64,000 nucleotides of DNA from Lewinellaceae bacterium SD302 (GCA_002591745.1 PDLQ01000010.1:1-64000), one strand, 5' to 3'; counted from the stretch's first letter, positions 7,695 to 17,213 are shown. Program-made: numbers and translations. Notes: generated from the sequence alone by a model not told the origin.

Positions 7695-8847
7695 ACCTGA
7701 TCTCCTGGTCCGGAACTTACTTGCCAGCGCGAGACGAGTAAATGCAGCTATCATTAGCGGGGCAACAATAGTTTGTCTGCTAATCTTTTATGGCTGCGAA
7801 GCTCCTGATACACCAGATTATCAGACAGCAAGACCAACCGTTGGCTTCTACCACTGGCAACAAACCCTTCGTCCGGACAGCTTGCCCCTCCACCTGCTGG
7901 AAGAGCCGGAGCTTTTCGTCAAGTGCTTCGACGTCACCTGGTCCGGCGGCCGTCCCGAAGCTGTTGCTCAGCTGGAGATCGAGTACAAAGACGAGGGCGC
8001 GCCCTTACCCTTTCGTATCGTACCGGTGGTCTTCATTACGAACGAAGTGATGCGCCGCGTTTCGAATGATGGCAGTATGGAATTGGCTCAAAACATCCTG
8101 CTGTTACTGGATAATCTTCTGGGCTATCAAACCTGCCCGGCCTGCCCCCAAGGAGGACGGGGTAGCAGTGCCGGTGAATCCCCACAGTCCTCCAGCTACC
8201 GCGAATTACAAATCGACTGCGACTGGACCGCAGGTTCCCGCAAAAGCTATTTCAAATTTTTGAGTGACCTGAAAAGCCTGCTTCCGGAAGAAGTGACCCT
8301 GAGCGTGACCGTTCGCCTCCATCAGTTTCGGGACCGGAAAGCACAAGGTATTCCCCCTGCGGACCGTGGGAGCCTGATGGTCTACAACGTCGGTGACCTG
8401 AACCGCTGGGAAACGGAGAATAGCATCATCGACAGTAACATCACTACCAATTACCTCACCAATGCCGGCCAGGGTGAATATCCTTTAGCCTTGGACCTCG
8501 CCTTGCCACTGTACCAGTGGGGGGCCGTTTACCGCCAAGGAAAGCTGGCCTATTTAATCGATGAGTTGGGAGTGGACGATCTGTCCGATAGCCTTCGCTT
8601 TGAATCCCTCAATCAGCACCGCTACTTTGTTAGCCAAAAGACTTATCTGGACGGCTATTTGCTCTATTCCGGAGACAACATACGCCTGGAATCCAGCCCG
8701 TACGGAACGCTATCTGCCGTTGCAAAACAATTATCCATCGTCCCTTCATTTGAGGAGCAGCGCTTACTCTTTTACCGCATCGGCAGCGAGTTGTCGGAAA
8801 CTACCAGTGCCTCTAAACTGCGTAATTTAAGCCACTCGATCAGGTAG
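7675..8847 (+). CDS. putative lipoprotein of unknown function (TIM-barrel-like)
   Basis: The open frame starts at a GTG (7675) overlapping the end of the nuclease gene, so translation may be coupled; a TTG at 7684 is an alternative. Arg-rich residues precede a hydrophobic stretch ending in the lipobox FYGC (Cys41), giving an outer- or inner-membrane lipoprotein of about 350 residues. The segment LQIDCDWT followed by SLMVYNVGDLNRW hints at a glycosidase-like beta/alpha barrel of the DUF3142 type, by eye only. A GCTACTTTG motif with its full tail lies inside the gene at 8621-8640. Confidence 0.7.
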   Translation: MKVLTSKPDLLVRNLLASARRVNAAIISGATIVCLLIFYGCEAPDTPDYQTARPTVGFYHWQQTLRPDSLPLHLLEEPELFVKCFDVTWSGGRPEAVAQLEIEYKDEGAPLPFRIVPVVFITNEVMRRVSNDGSMELAQNILLLLDNLLGYQTCPACPQGGRGSSAGESPQSSSYRELQIDCDWTAGSRKSYFKFLSDLKSLLPEEVTLSVTVRLHQFRDRKAQGIPPADRGSLMVYNVGDLNRWETENSIIDSNITTNYLTNAGQGEYPLALDLALPLYQWGAVYRQGKLAYLIDELGVDDLSDSLRFESLNQHRYFVSQKTYLDGYLLYSGDNIRLESSPYGTLSAVAKQLSIVPSFEEQRLLFYRIGSELSETTSASKLRNLSHSIR

Positions 8848-8931
8848 AACGGCCCCTCCCCCTTACCATTCAGAACATATTCTATGCCATTCAGAACATT
8901 CTGACAGTTATAGCGGTGCTAAGCAAGGTAA

Positions 8932-8953
8932 GCGATGTAAATTTATACATCGC
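8932..8953. promoter_or_regulatory. perfect inverted repeat upstream of the 910-residue T9SS protein
   Basis: GCGATGTA is followed by a 6-base loop and TACATCGC. It ends 23 bases before the start codon at 8977, so it could be an operator or a 5'-UTR hairpin. Two copies of CCATTCAGAACAT occur just before it in the same gap. Confidence 0.45.
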
Positions 8954-8976
8954 TCAATATTCAAAACCCATTACCT

Positions 8977-11709
8977 ATGCAAAGAGGATTTACACTTTTG
9001 GCCCTGGCCGCACTTTTCACCGCCGCTTTTTCCGCCCCGCTGAAAGCCCAGACCCAACTGGCGGCCGGCGACCTCATGTTCACACTCCTGAACATGGAGG
9101 GAAATAACGATGACGCTTTTGGCTTCGTCCTGCTGACCGACGTGGAAGCTGGTACAGTAGTCCACGTCACTGATAAAGAATACGAAACGGGCGTCGGCTT
9201 CGAAGAATTCGAAGGTGTTCTGACCATTACTTTCGACGCCCCCTTCGGCTGTGGAAATGAGATCATGGTAACGGACCAAAATCCGGCAACGGCTGAATAC
9301 GATTTCGGTGCCAGTTTACCGGGCATCAGTGTTAACTCAAACGTAGACAACAGCTTCCAACTCTCTAGCGCCGGTGAAACCATGATTGCTTTTCGGGGAG
9401 ACAATTTGACTAACCCCTGCAACGATTGTTTCGTTACCGCTCTGGCCAATACCGGCGTCGGTTTCGGGGAGGATGCTACTGGCAGCGGCGATCTGCCGCC
9501 CGGCCTTACCGTTGGCGTTAATGCTATGGCGATGAGCGCCACCCCCGACGGCAGCGAGTGGGACAACATCAAATACGATTGTTCTACTACCCAGGCCGAT
9601 CCGGATGTACTGCGCACTGAGCTGACCGCAACAACGAACTGGATGACAGATGATGAAAGCCCCATTCCGGTGATTCCCTGCGAGCCGGCCTTTGGCTGTA
9701 GCTCGGTCTGTCTGCCTTCGGTTATTAACGGGATTACGGTCGTGGACTGCTCCAACGGGCCGGAAGGCTTTGTAACCCTTATGGTAGACGGAGAACTCAA
9801 CGGCGGTGGCCAATGGGAATGGGCCGGACTCGGGGATGATTGTGCATCCGCGCCGACAAACGTCATTGGCGAAACGGCGGAAATTCAGTTTGCCCAGCCA
9901 GACAATACTTTTTACGTCCGGGCCACCGGCGGCTGCCTGACGGAAATCGTCTGCTTACCCTATAATGCCACCCAATTGTTGGAAATAGCCTCGTTTACTG
10001 CCCCTACGCTGGATATCATCTGCAACAACAGTAGCTTAATCGAAGGCCTCAGTGGCGGCTTACCCAACGGCGGCGTTTACAGCGGTGAGGGTGTGATTGA
10101 TAACGGAGACGGGGTCACTTTCGACTTCGATCCTTCCCTGGCCAGCTTGGGAACGGTTACGGTAACCTATACGTCCGAGGGCGTTTGCATCAGCTCGGCC
10201 ACCGCCGAGATCGAAGTAGTGCAATCTCCCGTTATTTCTTTCATTCTGAATGAGGACGATATTTCCGTAGAAGCAGGATTACAAACCGGGCTGGGTGGTG
10301 CTACGCCAGAGGGCGGCATTTACAGCGGAGCAGGCGTAACCGACGATGGCAATGGCACGACCTTCTCTTTCGAACCCGCCATTGCCGGCATCGGCCAAAC
10401 GCAAGTGACCTATACTTTTACCGACGGCGACACGGGCTGCAGCAACGACGCATCCAGCAACCTGACCGTAATCGACGCTACAGTGGCGGGAGACGAGTGC
10501 GTTGACGCAACCGACCTAAACGACCTTTTCGGCCAAAGTGTAGATGAACCCCAAACGTCGGCACTCTTCAACAACGTAGATGCCACGACCGGAGATAACG
10601 ACCCCGTAGAAGGCTTCGAGTGTTTCGGTGAACCCGACGGTGGCGGGGCCAGCCCAGAATTGAACAACACCCTCTGGTTTACCTTCACTGGTGATGGCGA
10701 GGTCTACTTTATCACTACGGTGGAGTGTAGCGCCACGGATTTCATTGACGACGGAGACACCCAGATCGCCATCTACAGCGGAGCATGTGATGCATTGGTA
10801 GCGGTAGATTGCAACGAGGATGCCCCCGGCGTAGACCCAGCCGGCCCCTACCCCGCCGGGCTGGAATTTGCCACCGAAGTCGGCGTGGAATACCAAATGC
10901 TGATCGATGGCTTTTCCTTTGACGGGGCCGTATCCGACGGCGAGTTCTGTGTGGAGGTCACCCGGCTAATGCCCGAACCACCGGCCGGTAACGTCTGTAC
11001 GGACGGCACCGACATCAACGCACTTTTTGGCCAGGGAGTCGGCAACGCCCAGACTTCCGCCCTATTCAATAACGACGATGCCACAACCGAAGCGAGCGAT
11101 CCGGAATTTGGATTCGAATGTTTCGGTGAGCCCGACGGTGGTGGAGGTAGTCCTGAACTGAACCGTACGCTCTGGTACACCTTTACCGGGGACGGAGAAA
11201 CATACAGCATCAAGACCGTGGAGTGTAGCGCCACCGATTACATCGATGATGCCGATACCCAGATCGCACTTTACAGCGGCGACTGCGACAACCTCGAAGC
11301 CATACTTTGTAACGATGACTCTCCCGGTGCCACCCAGGGTGATTTCTTTTCCGAAATTACCGTGGAAACGGTAGCAGGGGTAGAGTACCGAATGATCGTG
11401 GACGGTTTCGGCGGCGATTTTCCGGCTGACGGCGAGTTCTGCCTGGAAGTAAACCAGCTGACCAATGTGGCCGTAACGGAAATCAGTAACTCCGGCATCG
11501 AGGTCTATCCGAACCCGACCAATGGCCAGATCAACATTTCCGGACTAGAGCCCGAGCGGGTAACGGTATTTGACCATACCGGTCGCCGGGTCATGGACCT
11601 GGAGCAAGGTGGAAACGTACTTGATCTTGACGGGCTGCCCGCCGGACTTTACCTGCTGAAAATGTACGCCGGGGAGGAGGTGTATTCGGCGAAAGTTGTG
11701 CGGGAATAA
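8977..11709 (+). CDS. large T9SS-secreted multidomain protein
   Basis: The 910-residue protein has a signal peptide (residues 1-24, ending PLKAQ). An N-terminal domain (27-230) is of the type beginning AGDLMFTLLN..DDAFGFVLLTDV. Ig-like repeats follow at about 340-505, with paired GGxPxGGxYSGxGV motifs. Two near-identical ~145-residue domains lie at about 507-660 and 672-830, both containing FECFGEPDGGG and VECSATD, and a T9SS sorting domain closes the protein (from about 835, EVYPNPTNG). The two domains are a recent internal duplication visible at DNA level. The function is unknown; it is probably an adhesin or surface protein. Confidence 0.85.
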   Translation: MQRGFTLLALAALFTAAFSAPLKAQTQLAAGDLMFTLLNMEGNNDDAFGFVLLTDVEAGTVVHVTDKEYETGVGFEEFEGVLTITFDAPFGCGNEIMVTDQNPATAEYDFGASLPGISVNSNVDNSFQLSSAGETMIAFRGDNLTNPCNDCFVTALANTGVGFGEDATGSGDLPPGLTVGVNAMAMSATPDGSEWDNIKYDCSTTQADPDVLRTELTATTNWMTDDESPIPVIPCEPAFGCSSVCLPSVINGITVVDCSNGPEGFVTLMVDGELNGGGQWEWAGLGDDCASAPTNVIGETAEIQFAQPDNTFYVRATGGCLTEIVCLPYNATQLLEIASFTAPTLDIICNNSSLIEGLSGGLPNGGVYSGEGVIDNGDGVTFDFDPSLASLGTVTVTYTSEGVCISSATAEIEVVQSPVISFILNEDDISVEAGLQTGLGGATPEGGIYSGAGVTDDGNGTTFSFEPAIAGIGQTQVTYTFTDGDTGCSNDASSNLTVIDATVAGDECVDATDLNDLFGQSVDEPQTSALFNNVDATTGDNDPVEGFECFGEPDGGGASPELNNTLWFTFTGDGEVYFITTVECSATDFIDDGDTQIAIYSGACDALVAVDCNEDAPGVDPAGPYPAGLEFATEVGVEYQMLIDGFSFDGAVSDGEFCVEVTRLMPEPPAGNVCTDGTDINALFGQGVGNAQTSALFNNDDATTEASDPEFGFECFGEPDGGGGSPELNRTLWYTFTGDGETYSIKTVECSATDYIDDADTQIALYSGDCDNLEAILCNDDSPGATQGDFFSEITVETVAGVEYRMIVDGFGGDFPADGEFCLEVNQLTNVAVTEISNSGIEVYPNPTNGQINISGLEPERVTVFDHTGRRVMDLEQGGNVLDLDGLPAGLYLLKMYAGEEVYSAKVVRE

Positions 11710-11727
11710 TCCTCGGCTTTACAACAG

Positions 11728-11886
11728 CATTGCTACTTTGTTAGTCAAAATACGCTGGATACCAGATCGCCTCGCTGTTAGACAATGGACTACAGATAAC
11801 TGAAGGTTAGCTGTCCGGACGAGGCACACGCTAGAGGAGCAGTCTAATAGCGAAGCGGTCTAGTTTTCCTGGCAAAGTAGCAATGC
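11728..11886. repeat. inverted-repeat element bounded by the CATTGCTACTTTG motif
   Basis: The left end carries CATTGCTACTTTG at 11728-11740 and continues with TTAGTCAAAATA; the right end carries the same 13-mer in inverse orientation (11873-11885). Inside, AGATCGCCTCGCTGTTAGAC at 11764-11783 pairs with 11842-11861 (17 of 20). The word AGACCGCTTCGCT shared with the element at 54.1 kb indicates one family. It fills most of the gap before the next gene. Confidence 0.7.
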
Positions 11887-11906
11887 CCACAAATACCCCA
11901 ATGCCG

Positions 11907-11914
11907 TATCTTTC
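11907..11914 (+). promoter_or_regulatory. candidate -7 box
   Basis: TATCTTTC, close to TAnnTTTG, sits 26 bases before the ATG at 11941 and just outside the inverted-repeat element. It is the best promoter candidate for the 765-residue protein gene. Confidence 0.35.
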
Positions 11915-11940
11915 GGGCGAACCCATCGTTTGCTTCCTCT

Positions 11941-14238
11941 ATGCGTCGAGTATTGATTAGTCTTTTTACGTTGGCCGTACTACCGCTGGCGCTCGTCGGT
12001 GATTGTGGCCTCCCACTGGAATATTACGGTTATGAGTTTCTGAATCCGGCCATTTCCCGCCTGGACAGTCGTTTCCTGCCCTACATCGGTGGTTTTGAAA
12101 CCCTGTACGATGAGCTGGACAACGAGGACTGGGAGCAAATGCAGCAAACCGACAACATCGACGAATGGTACGAGCGCTACTGCGAAGGTGTGGAAAAGCA
12201 GGATCTTGTGGCCCTGATCTACGGGGATAGTGAACGGAGGCTTCAGGCGCTTCGCCGGGCCATTGCCGATCCGGAAAGTCGCCTCTCCGATCTGGAGGCC
12301 AAATTGAGGACCAACAGTTTCGCCCGCCACCTGATGAAGTACCGCTGTGGCGAGGTGGTGGACTACCTGCTCTACGCCAAGAAAATAGAGCCACACGTAA
12401 CGGCTCCGCGCAATACTTTCGCAAAAAAACCACCCAGTGGTAACGCTATGAAACGCCTGGTGGAGGAAGGGCTGGCGATCTTCCCTACGGTAGAAAGTCA
12501 TTATCTGCGGTTGCGCTATGCTTACCAGTTGTTGCGCCTTTCCCATTACCGGGGCGACTATGCTCACGTACTCGAACTCCACGAATACCTGATGCCAAAG
12601 ATCGACGCTGACCCCAGCCTGATCTACTACTGGATAGACGGACATTACGCAGGTGCCTTACTTGGACTAGGCCGGCGTATTGAAGCAGCTTACCTCTATA
12701 GCCGCATTTTCATCAACTGCCCTAGCAAACGAGAATCGGCCTACCGCAGCTTTTCCATCCGTACCGACGACGAATGGAAAGAATTGCTTCTACTATGTAA
12801 AAGCGACCGGGAGAGGGCCGACCTTTACGTGTTGCGTGCTCAAAACGACCGAGCACTCTTGCTGGATGAAATGCGCGCCATCTACGCCCTTGACCCCGAT
12901 AACGAGGGTCTTGAAATGCTGACCGTCAGAGAGATCAAACAGCTGGAAATGGACTTTCTGGCCAATGACCTCAATCCCCGGCGGCGGGCAAATCTTTCAC
13001 TGGGGATTCCCCGTCCCGATGCCCGTCAGCGACTGATCGACCTTCAGCAATTCGTTCTTGAGGTGGCCGAGGCCGACCGGGGCAAAAGACCCGAATTCTG
13101 GGAATTGGCCCGGGGCTACCTTCATCTGCTGGCCGGTGATTTTCACTACGCCCGAAGGGCATTCTGGACCGTAGCCCCCGCCCTGGAAAACGATACTCTG
13201 CAGCAGCAACTCAACATAATGCGGCGGGTCCTGGACATTATGGCCATCACTGAGCTTAACGACTCACTGGAAAATGCCTACTTTAAAGTACTGGCTAATG
13301 AGGAATTACTGGAGAAATACCCCGACCTAGACAACCTAATCTACGATAAATTCCGTGACGTCTACCGCGACAACGGGGAGTACGGCAAAGCGTTTTTACT
13401 AACGCATAAGCTGCGCGATCTGCGCTACAACCTCGATATCGACCTCCTCCGGGAATTTCATGCCCTGGCCGTTGACACCAACGACAACAGTTTCGAAAGG
13501 CGACTGCTGCTGGAAAGAGGCGGCCCCAATGCCGTCAATGATCTGATCGACATGGAAGCGACCTACTATCTCCAACGGGGGCAACTAAGATTAGCCAACA
13601 AAGTCTTTCGGCAGATGCCCGAAGAAAACTGGAACGATTACGGGAATTATGCCCCCTTCAAGGCCTATTTCGATGACCGGGTAAACCGCCGCCTGCCCGA
13701 TACGCTACAGCTCTTCAATAAGGCGGAAATGTTCCAGCAGGTATTGGATCTGGAAGAACGAGCCGACCTGAGCCCGGAACCCAACGAAGCCGCACGACTC
13801 TATTACGGCGTTGGATTGGCCTATTACAATATGAGTTACTTCGGTTACAACTGGCGGGCAGCTGACTATTTCCGCAGTGGAGAAAATGCCAGGCGGGCAG
13901 CTAATGGTCAGGGTAATGACTTTGTCTTCACAACCCGCCAAACTGAACTGGACAACTACGAGCACATGAGTATGGAGCTGGCCCGCTATTACTTTGAACA
14001 GGCCCGTAAAAAGACGCTCGACCCCGAACGGGGTGCCCGCTACGCTTACTGGGCCGCGAAGACGGAGCGCAATCAATATTACGCCGATGGTATGCCCGGT
14101 GGCCAGCGGCCCTTCGGTTACTTCCAGCTGCTGACTGATTACTACGACGATACAGAGTACTACCGGAAAATCATCGAAGAATGTCGGACGTTCGCCTGGT
14201 TTACGGGAAATTTAAGCCTGGATGAATCGGATAATTAG
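11941..14238 (+). CDS. secreted helical repeat (TPR-like) protein of unknown function
   Basis: A signal peptide (MRRVLISLFTLAVLPLALVGD) is followed by about 740 residues that are almost all alpha-helical by composition, with repeated short helices rich in Tyr, Leu, Arg and Ala (for example RIEAAYLYSRIF and ADYFRSGENARRA), as in TPR/Sel1-like solenoids. No catalytic motif or sorting domain was recognised, so it is probably periplasmic. The MarR gene follows after 23 bases and may be cotranscribed. Confidence 0.75.
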   Translation: MRRVLISLFTLAVLPLALVGDCGLPLEYYGYEFLNPAISRLDSRFLPYIGGFETLYDELDNEDWEQMQQTDNIDEWYERYCEGVEKQDLVALIYGDSERRLQALRRAIADPESRLSDLEAKLRTNSFARHLMKYRCGEVVDYLLYAKKIEPHVTAPRNTFAKKPPSGNAMKRLVEEGLAIFPTVESHYLRLRYAYQLLRLSHYRGDYAHVLELHEYLMPKIDADPSLIYYWIDGHYAGALLGLGRRIEAAYLYSRIFINCPSKRESAYRSFSIRTDDEWKELLLLCKSDRERADLYVLRAQNDRALLLDEMRAIYALDPDNEGLEMLTVREIKQLEMDFLANDLNPRRRANLSLGIPRPDARQRLIDLQQFVLEVAEADRGKRPEFWELARGYLHLLAGDFHYARRAFWTVAPALENDTLQQQLNIMRRVLDIMAITELNDSLENAYFKVLANEELLEKYPDLDNLIYDKFRDVYRDNGEYGKAFLLTHKLRDLRYNLDIDLLREFHALAVDTNDNSFERRLLLERGGPNAVNDLIDMEATYYLQRGQLRLANKVFRQMPEENWNDYGNYAPFKAYFDDRVNRRLPDTLQLFNKAEMFQQVLDLEERADLSPEPNEAARLYYGVGLAYYNMSYFGYNWRAADYFRSGENARRAANGQGNDFVFTTRQTELDNYEHMSMELARYYFEQARKKTLDPERGARYAYWAAKTERNQYYADGMPGGQRPFGYFQLLTDYYDDTEYYRKIIEECRTFAWFTGNLSLDESDN

Positions 14239-14261
14239 GTCTTTTCCTACCTTAGCATTAT

Positions 14262-14702
14262 ATGCACACCCACGCCGACAAAAACGTAGGAACCTACCTG
14301 GACCGCACCCTTAAACTTGTCAAACAACATTACCTCCGCGTATTCCGTGAAAACGGAGCCGATATATCTACCGAACAGTGGGTGATCATCGACCAGTTGA
14401 AAGCAAACAACGGCATCAGCCAGACTGAGTTAGCCAACGGCAGTTATAAGAATGCCCCTACGGTCTCCCGCATCATTGACCTACTGGTCAAAAAAGGTTT
14501 GGTGGAGCGCCAGCGTTTTAAGAATGATCGCCGCCGCTATAAGATTTATCTCACTCAATCCGGCATAGATCTCCACGAACGTCTGCTGCCCAAGGTCTAC
14601 GAACTCAGGCAAACTTCCTGGGCCGGGCTTAATGAGCAGGACTGGGAGAATTTAAAGCGGATCATGGCAAAGGTGCAAGAGAATTTCGAGGCGGTGGAAT
14701 AA
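14262..14702 (+). CDS. MarR family winged-helix regulator
   Basis: The 146-residue protein has the MarR fold: a helical N-terminus, a recognition region around residues 60-85 (NAPTVSRIIDLLVKKGLVERQ) and the basic wing NDRRRYKIYLTQSG at about 88-101. Such proteins are dimeric repressors of efflux or stress genes. TACCTTAG, a degenerate -7 box, ends only six bases before the ATG, which hints at a leaderless transcript. The SDR gene lies convergently downstream. Confidence 0.93.
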   Translation: MHTHADKNVGTYLDRTLKLVKQHYLRVFRENGADISTEQWVIIDQLKANNGISQTELANGSYKNAPTVSRIIDLLVKKGLVERQRFKNDRRRYKIYLTQSGIDLHERLLPKVYELRQTSWAGLNEQDWENLKRIMAKVQENFEAVE

Positions 14703-14771
14703 GCTTGGATACACACCGATTCAACATCCGCCGAGGACTGTTAGGAGCAACAAGTGAGGGGCAAGTTCTTC

Positions 14772-15650
14772 CTACGCCCCACTTTTTACAAAAAAGTCCT
14801 TGATCCCCAACACATTACAACTCCACTCCCATAGCAATTTTGCTTCCGCCTCTTCGTAGCTGGAACTGTAAGAATCTTTGGGTTCGCAGTCGTCCCAGTA
14901 CTGTCCGGTGGCCTTGCTGACTTTGTCGTTGCTGGCCAGATATATACTGGTAGCGGCTCCTTCGGCGGGGGTCTTGTGACCACTCATTTGCCGACGCACG
15001 CGCCAAGCCAGGCGATGGAGCCAAGTGTTGCCCTTCAGGCCGATGTCCGTTTGTACCAGACCGGGTTGCACGGCGTAGGCACTGATTTGATCTTCACTCG
15101 GACTACGACGGGCAAATTCGTAGATAAACAGCACGTTGGCTAGTTTACTCTGGGCGTAAGAACGCAGGCCATGGTATTGATTAGTCAGGTTGAGGTCGTC
15201 CCAGAACATTCCTTTGATCTGCTTGTGTGAATCGCTGGCTACACAAACAATACGGCCACCGTTTTGGGCCCGCTGAAGGTTAGGGTACAGGAGATGACTG
15301 AGGTAAAAGTAGGCCAGGTGATTAACGGCCAAAGTCATCTCTACTCCCTCTTTACTGAGTTCCAGTTTAGAGTTCCAGACACCGGCGTTGTTGACCAGCA
15401 CATCCAGGCTGGGAGCAAGTTCGTTTACTTTAGCAGCTAAAGCCCTGATTTGCTCCAGTTCCCCCAGGTCGGCGGTTACGACTGCTACATCAGCCCCAGG
15501 TACCAATTCCTGAATACGTGCTTTAGCGGCCTGCCCCTTTGCGGCAGTCCGGCTATGGATGAGTACTTTGAAGCCCTGCTCCGCCAGCGCTTTCGCGGTT
15601 TCGAAGCCGATTCCGGCATTGGCACCGGTAACCAGTACGGTTTTGTTCAT
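14772..15650 (-). CDS. short-chain dehydrogenase/reductase (retinol-dehydrogenase-like)
   Basis: The 292-residue protein has the SDR cofactor motif TGANAGIG at residues 7-14, NNAG near 87-90, a catalytic Ser in CVASDSH and the YAQSK catalytic pair (Tyr-x3-Lys) near 165-169. The length and the C-terminal extension match the WW-oxidoreductase/retinol-dehydrogenase-like class. The substrate is unknown. It starts three bases after the xseB stop, so the two are probably cotranscribed. Confidence 0.92.
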   Translation of the reverse strand: MNKTVLVTGANAGIGFETAKALAEQGFKVLIHSRTAAKGQAAKARIQELVPGADVAVVTADLGELEQIRALAAKVNELAPSLDVLVNNAGVWNSKLELSKEGVEMTLAVNHLAYFYLSHLLYPNLQRAQNGGRIVCVASDSHKQIKGMFWDDLNLTNQYHGLRSYAQSKLANVLFIYEFARRSPSEDQISAYAVQPGLVQTDIGLKGNTWLHRLAWRVRRQMSGHKTPAEGAATSIYLASNDKVSKATGQYWDDCEPKDSYSSSYEEAEAKLLWEWSCNVLGIKDFFVKSGA

Positions 15651-15653
15651 GTT

Positions 15654-15851
15654 TTATAATAATTGACCGGGTTCAATTCCGGTGTCCAGACGGTCCGTTT
15701 TATCCGCTACTGTACGTAAGCGAGTGCGGCACCAGTCAATCAACTCCGCAGCCCGGGCAACGCTGGTTTCAAGCTCATCTACGCCAACTTGCTGATTGCG
15801 CAGGTCTTCCAGAATATTTTCCAATTCCTCAATGGCGGTGCGGTAGTCCAT
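15654..15851 (-). CDS. xseB: exodeoxyribonuclease VII small subunit
   Basis: The 65-residue protein (MDYRTAIEELENILEDL at its start) matches XseB: a short helical hairpin with the conserved IEELExIxxxL pattern followed by SVxRxxEL. It forms the small subunit of ExoVII, which degrades single-stranded DNA together with XseA. The ATG at 15851 gives the normal family length; the longer frame to 15896 would add a non-conserved tail. No xseA is visible nearby. Confidence 0.85.
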   Translation of the reverse strand: MDYRTAIEELENILEDLRNQQVGVDELETSVARAAELIDWCRTRLRTVADKTDRLDTGIEPGQLL

Positions 15852-15928
15852 GATAATGAGTGACTTACTGTTTTTTAGGCAAAATAGGGTCCACAAATGG
15901 CAATATTTTCAGATTAATAGCCATTTCA

Positions 15929-15961
15929 TTTGTATTTCTGCTGTAATTACATTTAAATTTG
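15929..15961 (+). promoter_or_regulatory. Bacteroidota-type promoter for a small RNA
   Basis: TTTG at 15929-15932 is followed by a 21-base spacer and a perfect -7 box TAAATTTG at 15954-15961. The tRNA-Gly promoter in this window has the same box and the same spacing. No plus-strand gene starts downstream; a hairpin with a T-run does. Confidence 0.65.
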
Positions 15962-15965
15962 CAAC

Positions 15966-16043
15966 AAGCCAAAAGGCTAAAGATTTTTAGAGAGAGCGCT
16001 TTTGTAGGGAGTCCCTGATCCAATCAGGACTCCCATTTTTTTT
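15966..16043 (+). ncRNA. candidate small RNA, ~75-80 nt
   Basis: A consensus promoter (ending 15961) and a strong intrinsic terminator lie on the plus strand between two minus-strand genes. The terminator is a 12-bp GGGAGTCC / GGACTCCC stem at 16007-16034 with one bulge, followed by eight T. The predicted RNA begins with a small AGCC-AAAA-GGCT hairpin, has an AU-rich middle and ends in the terminator. There is no open frame of useful length. I do not recognise an RNA family. Confidence 0.55.
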
Positions 16044-16055
16044 GCCTTTTTCCCT

Positions 16056-17069
16056 CTAGAATCGTACGTTCACCAAGCCGCAAAGGTCTTTCACTTCTTT
16101 GATTGTTTCCTGGGCTCGCTTACGAATTTCAAAGCTACTGGCCTTGATCTGATTCTTAACTGCCTTGCGATCCGACTTCAATTCGGCCAGGCGTTCGCGG
16201 ATGCCCGTGCTGATGTCTACCAGCCCTGTCGCCACTTCTTCTTTAAGGTCACTGTAACGCAGGCTGCCCTGCTCGTAATCCTGTAGAAGTGAAGTATAGG
16301 CTTCCTGTCGGCCGCTGGCTTCCAGCAACTTGAACAGATTCGTTACTCCGGGGCTCATTACACCGGCCACTTGCTCACCGGTATCGGTAACGGCGCTCCT
16401 GATCTGTTTACGGATCACTTTTTCGTCGGCGAACACGTCGATGTTGTGCTTGTCGCCCAGACTGGCACTCATCTTCCGCATTGGATCGGCGGTACTCATC
16501 ACCTTAGGGACTTTAGTATAAAGTGACTCAGGTAATTCAAAGTACTCTTTACCGGCAAAGTTATTGAAGCGCTGGGCAATGTTGCGGGTCAGTTCCAGGT
16601 GCTGTTCCTGATCTTTACCTACCGGTACCAGCGTAGCCTTGTAGATCAGAATGTCGGCTGCCTGCAAAGAAGGATAAGTAAGCAAACCGGAAGAAATGAA
16701 ACCTTGGTCCCCCATTTCATCATTCCGGCTACTCTTGTCTTTGAACTGGGTCATCCGGCTAAGTTGGCCGTAACTGGTAAAGCACCCCAGTATCCAGCCC
16801 AGTTCCGTATGCTCCGGCACCAGACTTTGGATAAAGATATTCTCTGGCTTTATTCCACAAGCTAACAAGTTGAAGACCAATTCCCATGAATTTTCCGCCA
16901 GCTTTTTAGCGGTAAACGGCATAGTCATAGCGTGGTAATTCACGACCATATACAGGCAGTCGTATTCTTCCTGCAAACGTTTCCAGTTTTCTACCGCCCC
17001 GAAATAACGTCCGAAATGCAGTTTCCCAGTGGGTTGAATTCCCGAAAGAATGGTCTTTTGTTGGCTCAT
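16056..17069 (-). CDS. trpS: tryptophanyl-tRNA synthetase
   Basis: The 337-residue class I synthetase has the HIGH-type motif PTGKLHFGRY at residues 13-22 and the KMSKS-type loop MRKMSAS at about 197-203. A Rossmann core and the C-terminal helical anticodon domain (DLKEEVATGLVDIST region) complete the family length. It charges tRNA-Trp in the cytoplasm. The candidate sRNA terminator lies just beyond its stop, in the opposite orientation. Confidence 0.96.
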   Translation of the reverse strand: MSQQKTILSGIQPTGKLHFGRYFGAVENWKRLQEEYDCLYMVVNYHAMTMPFTAKKLAENSWELVFNLLACGIKPENIFIQSLVPEHTELGWILGCFTSYGQLSRMTQFKDKSSRNDEMGDQGFISSGLLTYPSLQAADILIYKATLVPVGKDQEQHLELTRNIAQRFNNFAGKEYFELPESLYTKVPKVMSTADPMRKMSASLGDKHNIDVFADEKVIRKQIRSAVTDTGEQVAGVMSPGVTNLFKLLEASGRQEAYTSLLQDYEQGSLRYSDLKEEVATGLVDISTGIRERLAELKSDRKAVKNQIKASSFEIRKRAQETIKEVKDLCGLVNVRF

Positions 17070-17121
17070 GGCGCGAAGGTAATGAGAAGTTATTAGTTGA
17101 TGGTTCTTAGTTGATAGTTGA

Positions 17122-17169
17122 CCTTGCTACTTTGCTAGTCAAAATATTTATGGCTTCAACGTAGCAGGG
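17122..17169. repeat. short inverted pair of GCTACTTTG-type motifs
   Basis: CCTTGCTACTTTGCTAGTCAAAAT starts at about 17123 and is followed at 17152-17169 by the inverse copy GGCTTCAACGTAGCAGGG, which has one changed core base. The two can form a hairpin in the gap between trpS and the oxidoreductase. A tandem of TTAGTTGAT words lies just to the left (17091-17118). Confidence 0.6.
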
Positions 17170-17213
17170 TTCGTTGGGAGCTAAAGCGGTGTCAATGGCG
17201 AAAAGTTCCCTCC

